A DNA stretch of 64,000 nt from the NCBI RefSeq assembly GCF_900142085.1, contig NZ_FQZQ01000001.1:186001-250000 (forward strand), written 5' to 3'. This stretch comes from Shimia gijangensis. GTDB taxonomy: Bacteria; Pseudomonadota; Alphaproteobacteria; Rhodobacterales; Rhodobacteraceae. Below, piece by piece: positions 62,992-64,000 of this stretch. The stretch's first letter is position 1. The number at the start of each line of letters is the position of its first letter. A model generated the notes under the pieces. It was not told the DNA's origin. It was given only the letters and a program-made list of their open reading frames with translations, and did not search any database. Both the position numbers and the translations under genes were made by a program.

Positions 62992-64000
62992 CTATTGAAG
63001 GTCTGAAAACGCGTCGGTCAGGCGATCGCAAGCTTGTTGAACGAGGGCGCGTGGGGTCGCGATATTGAACCGCAAAAAGGTTTCTCCACCCGTGCCAAAT
63101 GTGTGCCCATCGTTAGGTGCAACCCGCGCTGACTTCTGCACGCGTTCGGTAAACTCGGAGGGCGACATGCCTGTGCCTGAGAAATCCACCCACGACAGAT
63201 ATGTTGCCTCAAGGTTCATGGAGCTGACACCCGGAATGGCATTCAGGGCGCTGTCCAGAAGTTTGCGGTTCCCATCCAGATAGGACACCAAATCGTCGAC
63301 CCACGCGGCCCCTTCGGGGGAATAGGCCGCCTCGGCCATGAACAGGCCAAACGAATTGGGTGAAAGACCCAAAGCGGCCATGCGGCCCGCAAATCTTGCG
63401 CGCAAATCATCGTCAGGGATGATGACATTGCCGGAATGAGAGCCCGCGATGTTAAATGTCTTGGTCGTGGCGGTCATCATCACCAATCGGTCCATGATAC
63501 TGTCATCAACCAGCGTCATCGGAATGTGGGTGTTGCCTGGGAAAACCAGGTCATGGTGAATTTCATCCGACACAAGGATCAGATCGTGCCGTTTGGCGAA
63601 ATCGGCCACGCCTTGCAATTCTTCACGGCTCCAGACGCGACCACCGGGATTATGCGGTGAACAAAGGATCACCATCTTCTCGTTGCCGGTCATCATCGCG
63701 TCATAGGCGTCAAAATCCATTTCATAGCGACCGTCGTTGTTGACCAGCTGACATTCGACCGCTTGGCGGTTTGCTGCGCTAATCACACGCGCAAACGCAT
63801 GGTAAACTGGAGTGAACAAAATGACGCCGTCGCCGGGTTGTGTATAGGCGTCGACGCACATGGCGGTGCCGTTAACCAACCCGTGGGTTGTGAAAATATG
63901 ACTTGGATCAACACGCCAGCCGTGGCGATTTTCCATCCACCAGCAAATCGCAGCGCGATAATCACCTTCATCCCCGTAATAGCCATAGATACCGTGGTCC
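62992..64000 (-). CDS. PatB/MalY-type aminotransferase (cystathionine beta-lyase-like), partial
   Basis: PLP enzyme of the MalY/PatB C-S lyase group. The visible 336 residues include HGIYGYYGDEGDY at the edge, then WWMENRHGW, GDGVILFTPVYHAFARV, SPHNPGGRVWSREEL, SDEIHHDLVFPG and the PLP Lys in TATTKTFNIAGSHSG. The reading frame continues past the right edge, so the N-terminal part is missing; an ATG at 63936 is internal, not the start. The stop is at 62992. It could act as a beta-lyase on cystathionine or cysteine conjugates. Confidence 0.87.
   Translation of the reverse strand, partial: DHGIYGYYGDEGDYRAAICWWMENRHGWRVDPSHIFTTHGLVNGTAMCVDAYTQPGDGVILFTPVYHAFARVISAANRQAVECQLVNNDGRYEMDFDAYDAMMTGNEKMVILCSPHNPGGRVWSREELQGVADFAKRHDLILVSDEIHHDLVFPGNTHIPMTLVDDSIMDRLVMMTATTKTFNIAGSHSGNVIIPDDDLRARFAGRMAALGLSPNSFGLFMAEAAYSPEGAAWVDDLVSYLDGNRKLLDSALNAIPGVSSMNLEATYLSWVDFSGTGMSPSEFTERVQKSARVAPNDGHTFGTGGETFLRFNIATPRALVQQACDRLTDAFSDLQ

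Noticed and set aside
1-64000. tRNA, rRNA, CRISPR, insertion-sequence or prophage genes
   Set aside because: I looked for each and saw no cloverleaf-like GTTCGA arms with CCA context, no regular spacer arrays, and no transposase, integrase or phage structural proteins. A tRNAscan or covariance search would settle the RNA part.

Overview
The window reads as ordinary chromosome from a marine Rhodobacterales (Roseobacter-group) alphaproteobacterium. The grounds are the overall family set (COQ9, RND pump with membrane-fusion protein, glycolate oxidase GlcDEF, lytic transglycosylase with peptidoglycan-binding tail, CobC/CobD, CbtBA under a cobalamin riboswitch), a full CtrA box (TTAA-N7-TTAAC), moderately GC-rich coding sequence with strong third-position GC, and a dispersed intergenic repeat of a type I associate with roseobacters. 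I see no rRNA, tRNA, CRISPR, insertion sequence, prophage or obvious pseudogene. The last gene (PatB/MalY-type aminotransferase) runs off the right edge.

Layout. 0-4.7 kb: a co-directional run gpmI, envC-like, ctpA, terminator, rppH. 4.8-11.9 kb: a minus-strand group of ferric-reductase-like flavocytochrome, small membrane protein, membrane-fusion protein and RND pump, with a divergent MarR regulator; between them lies a three-unit, 15-bp-period operator-like array. 12-20.4 kb: a leucine region on the minus strand with leuC, a translationally coupled methyltransferase and leuD, then a membrane protein and a phosphodiesterase-like protein, then leuB and a LysR regulator facing a plus-strand epimerase-like gene. 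A 28-codon reading frame with coding-like base composition precedes leuC. 20.4-25.5 kb: mechanosensitive channel, Sel1-repeat protein, rsfS-rlmH, DUF599 protein.

25.5-35.7 kb: glcDEF, two tandem secreted trypsin-like proteases, small heat-shock protein, MFS exporter, and an ECF sigma factor with a membrane-anchored von Willebrand A protein. 35.8-42.8 kb: GabD-type aldehyde dehydrogenase, divergent hydrolase plus GMC oxidoreductase, YghU-type GST, amino-acid:Na+ symporter and a universal stress protein. 42.8-51.7 kb: a 650-bp non-coding stretch, DEAD-box helicase, rpsU, COQ9, quinone oxidoreductase, FadR-type regulator divergent from an aminotransferase, and a 10-helix membrane protein whose promoter sits between the arms of a perfect 12-bp inverted repeat.

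51.7-64 kb: GNAT protein, DUF1636 protein, CbtA and the very short CbtB under a cobalamin riboswitch, smc, a small secreted protein, MltB-type transglycosylase, cobD-cobC, an atypical receiver-only protein with a CtrA box upstream, a glutathionyl-hydroquinone reductase, a small unknown protein and the partial aminotransferase. The cobalt/cobalamin genes lie on both sides of smc and probably act together: CbtBA imports cobalt, and CobC and CobD make and attach the aminopropanol arm of the corrinoid.

Nothing here is clearly a new multi-gene system. The best leads are small: the receiver/CtrA pair, the reading frame before leuC, the operator arrays, the sigma/vWA pair, the methyltransferase inserted into leuCD, and the dispersed repeat that appears to supply a start codon to glcE.
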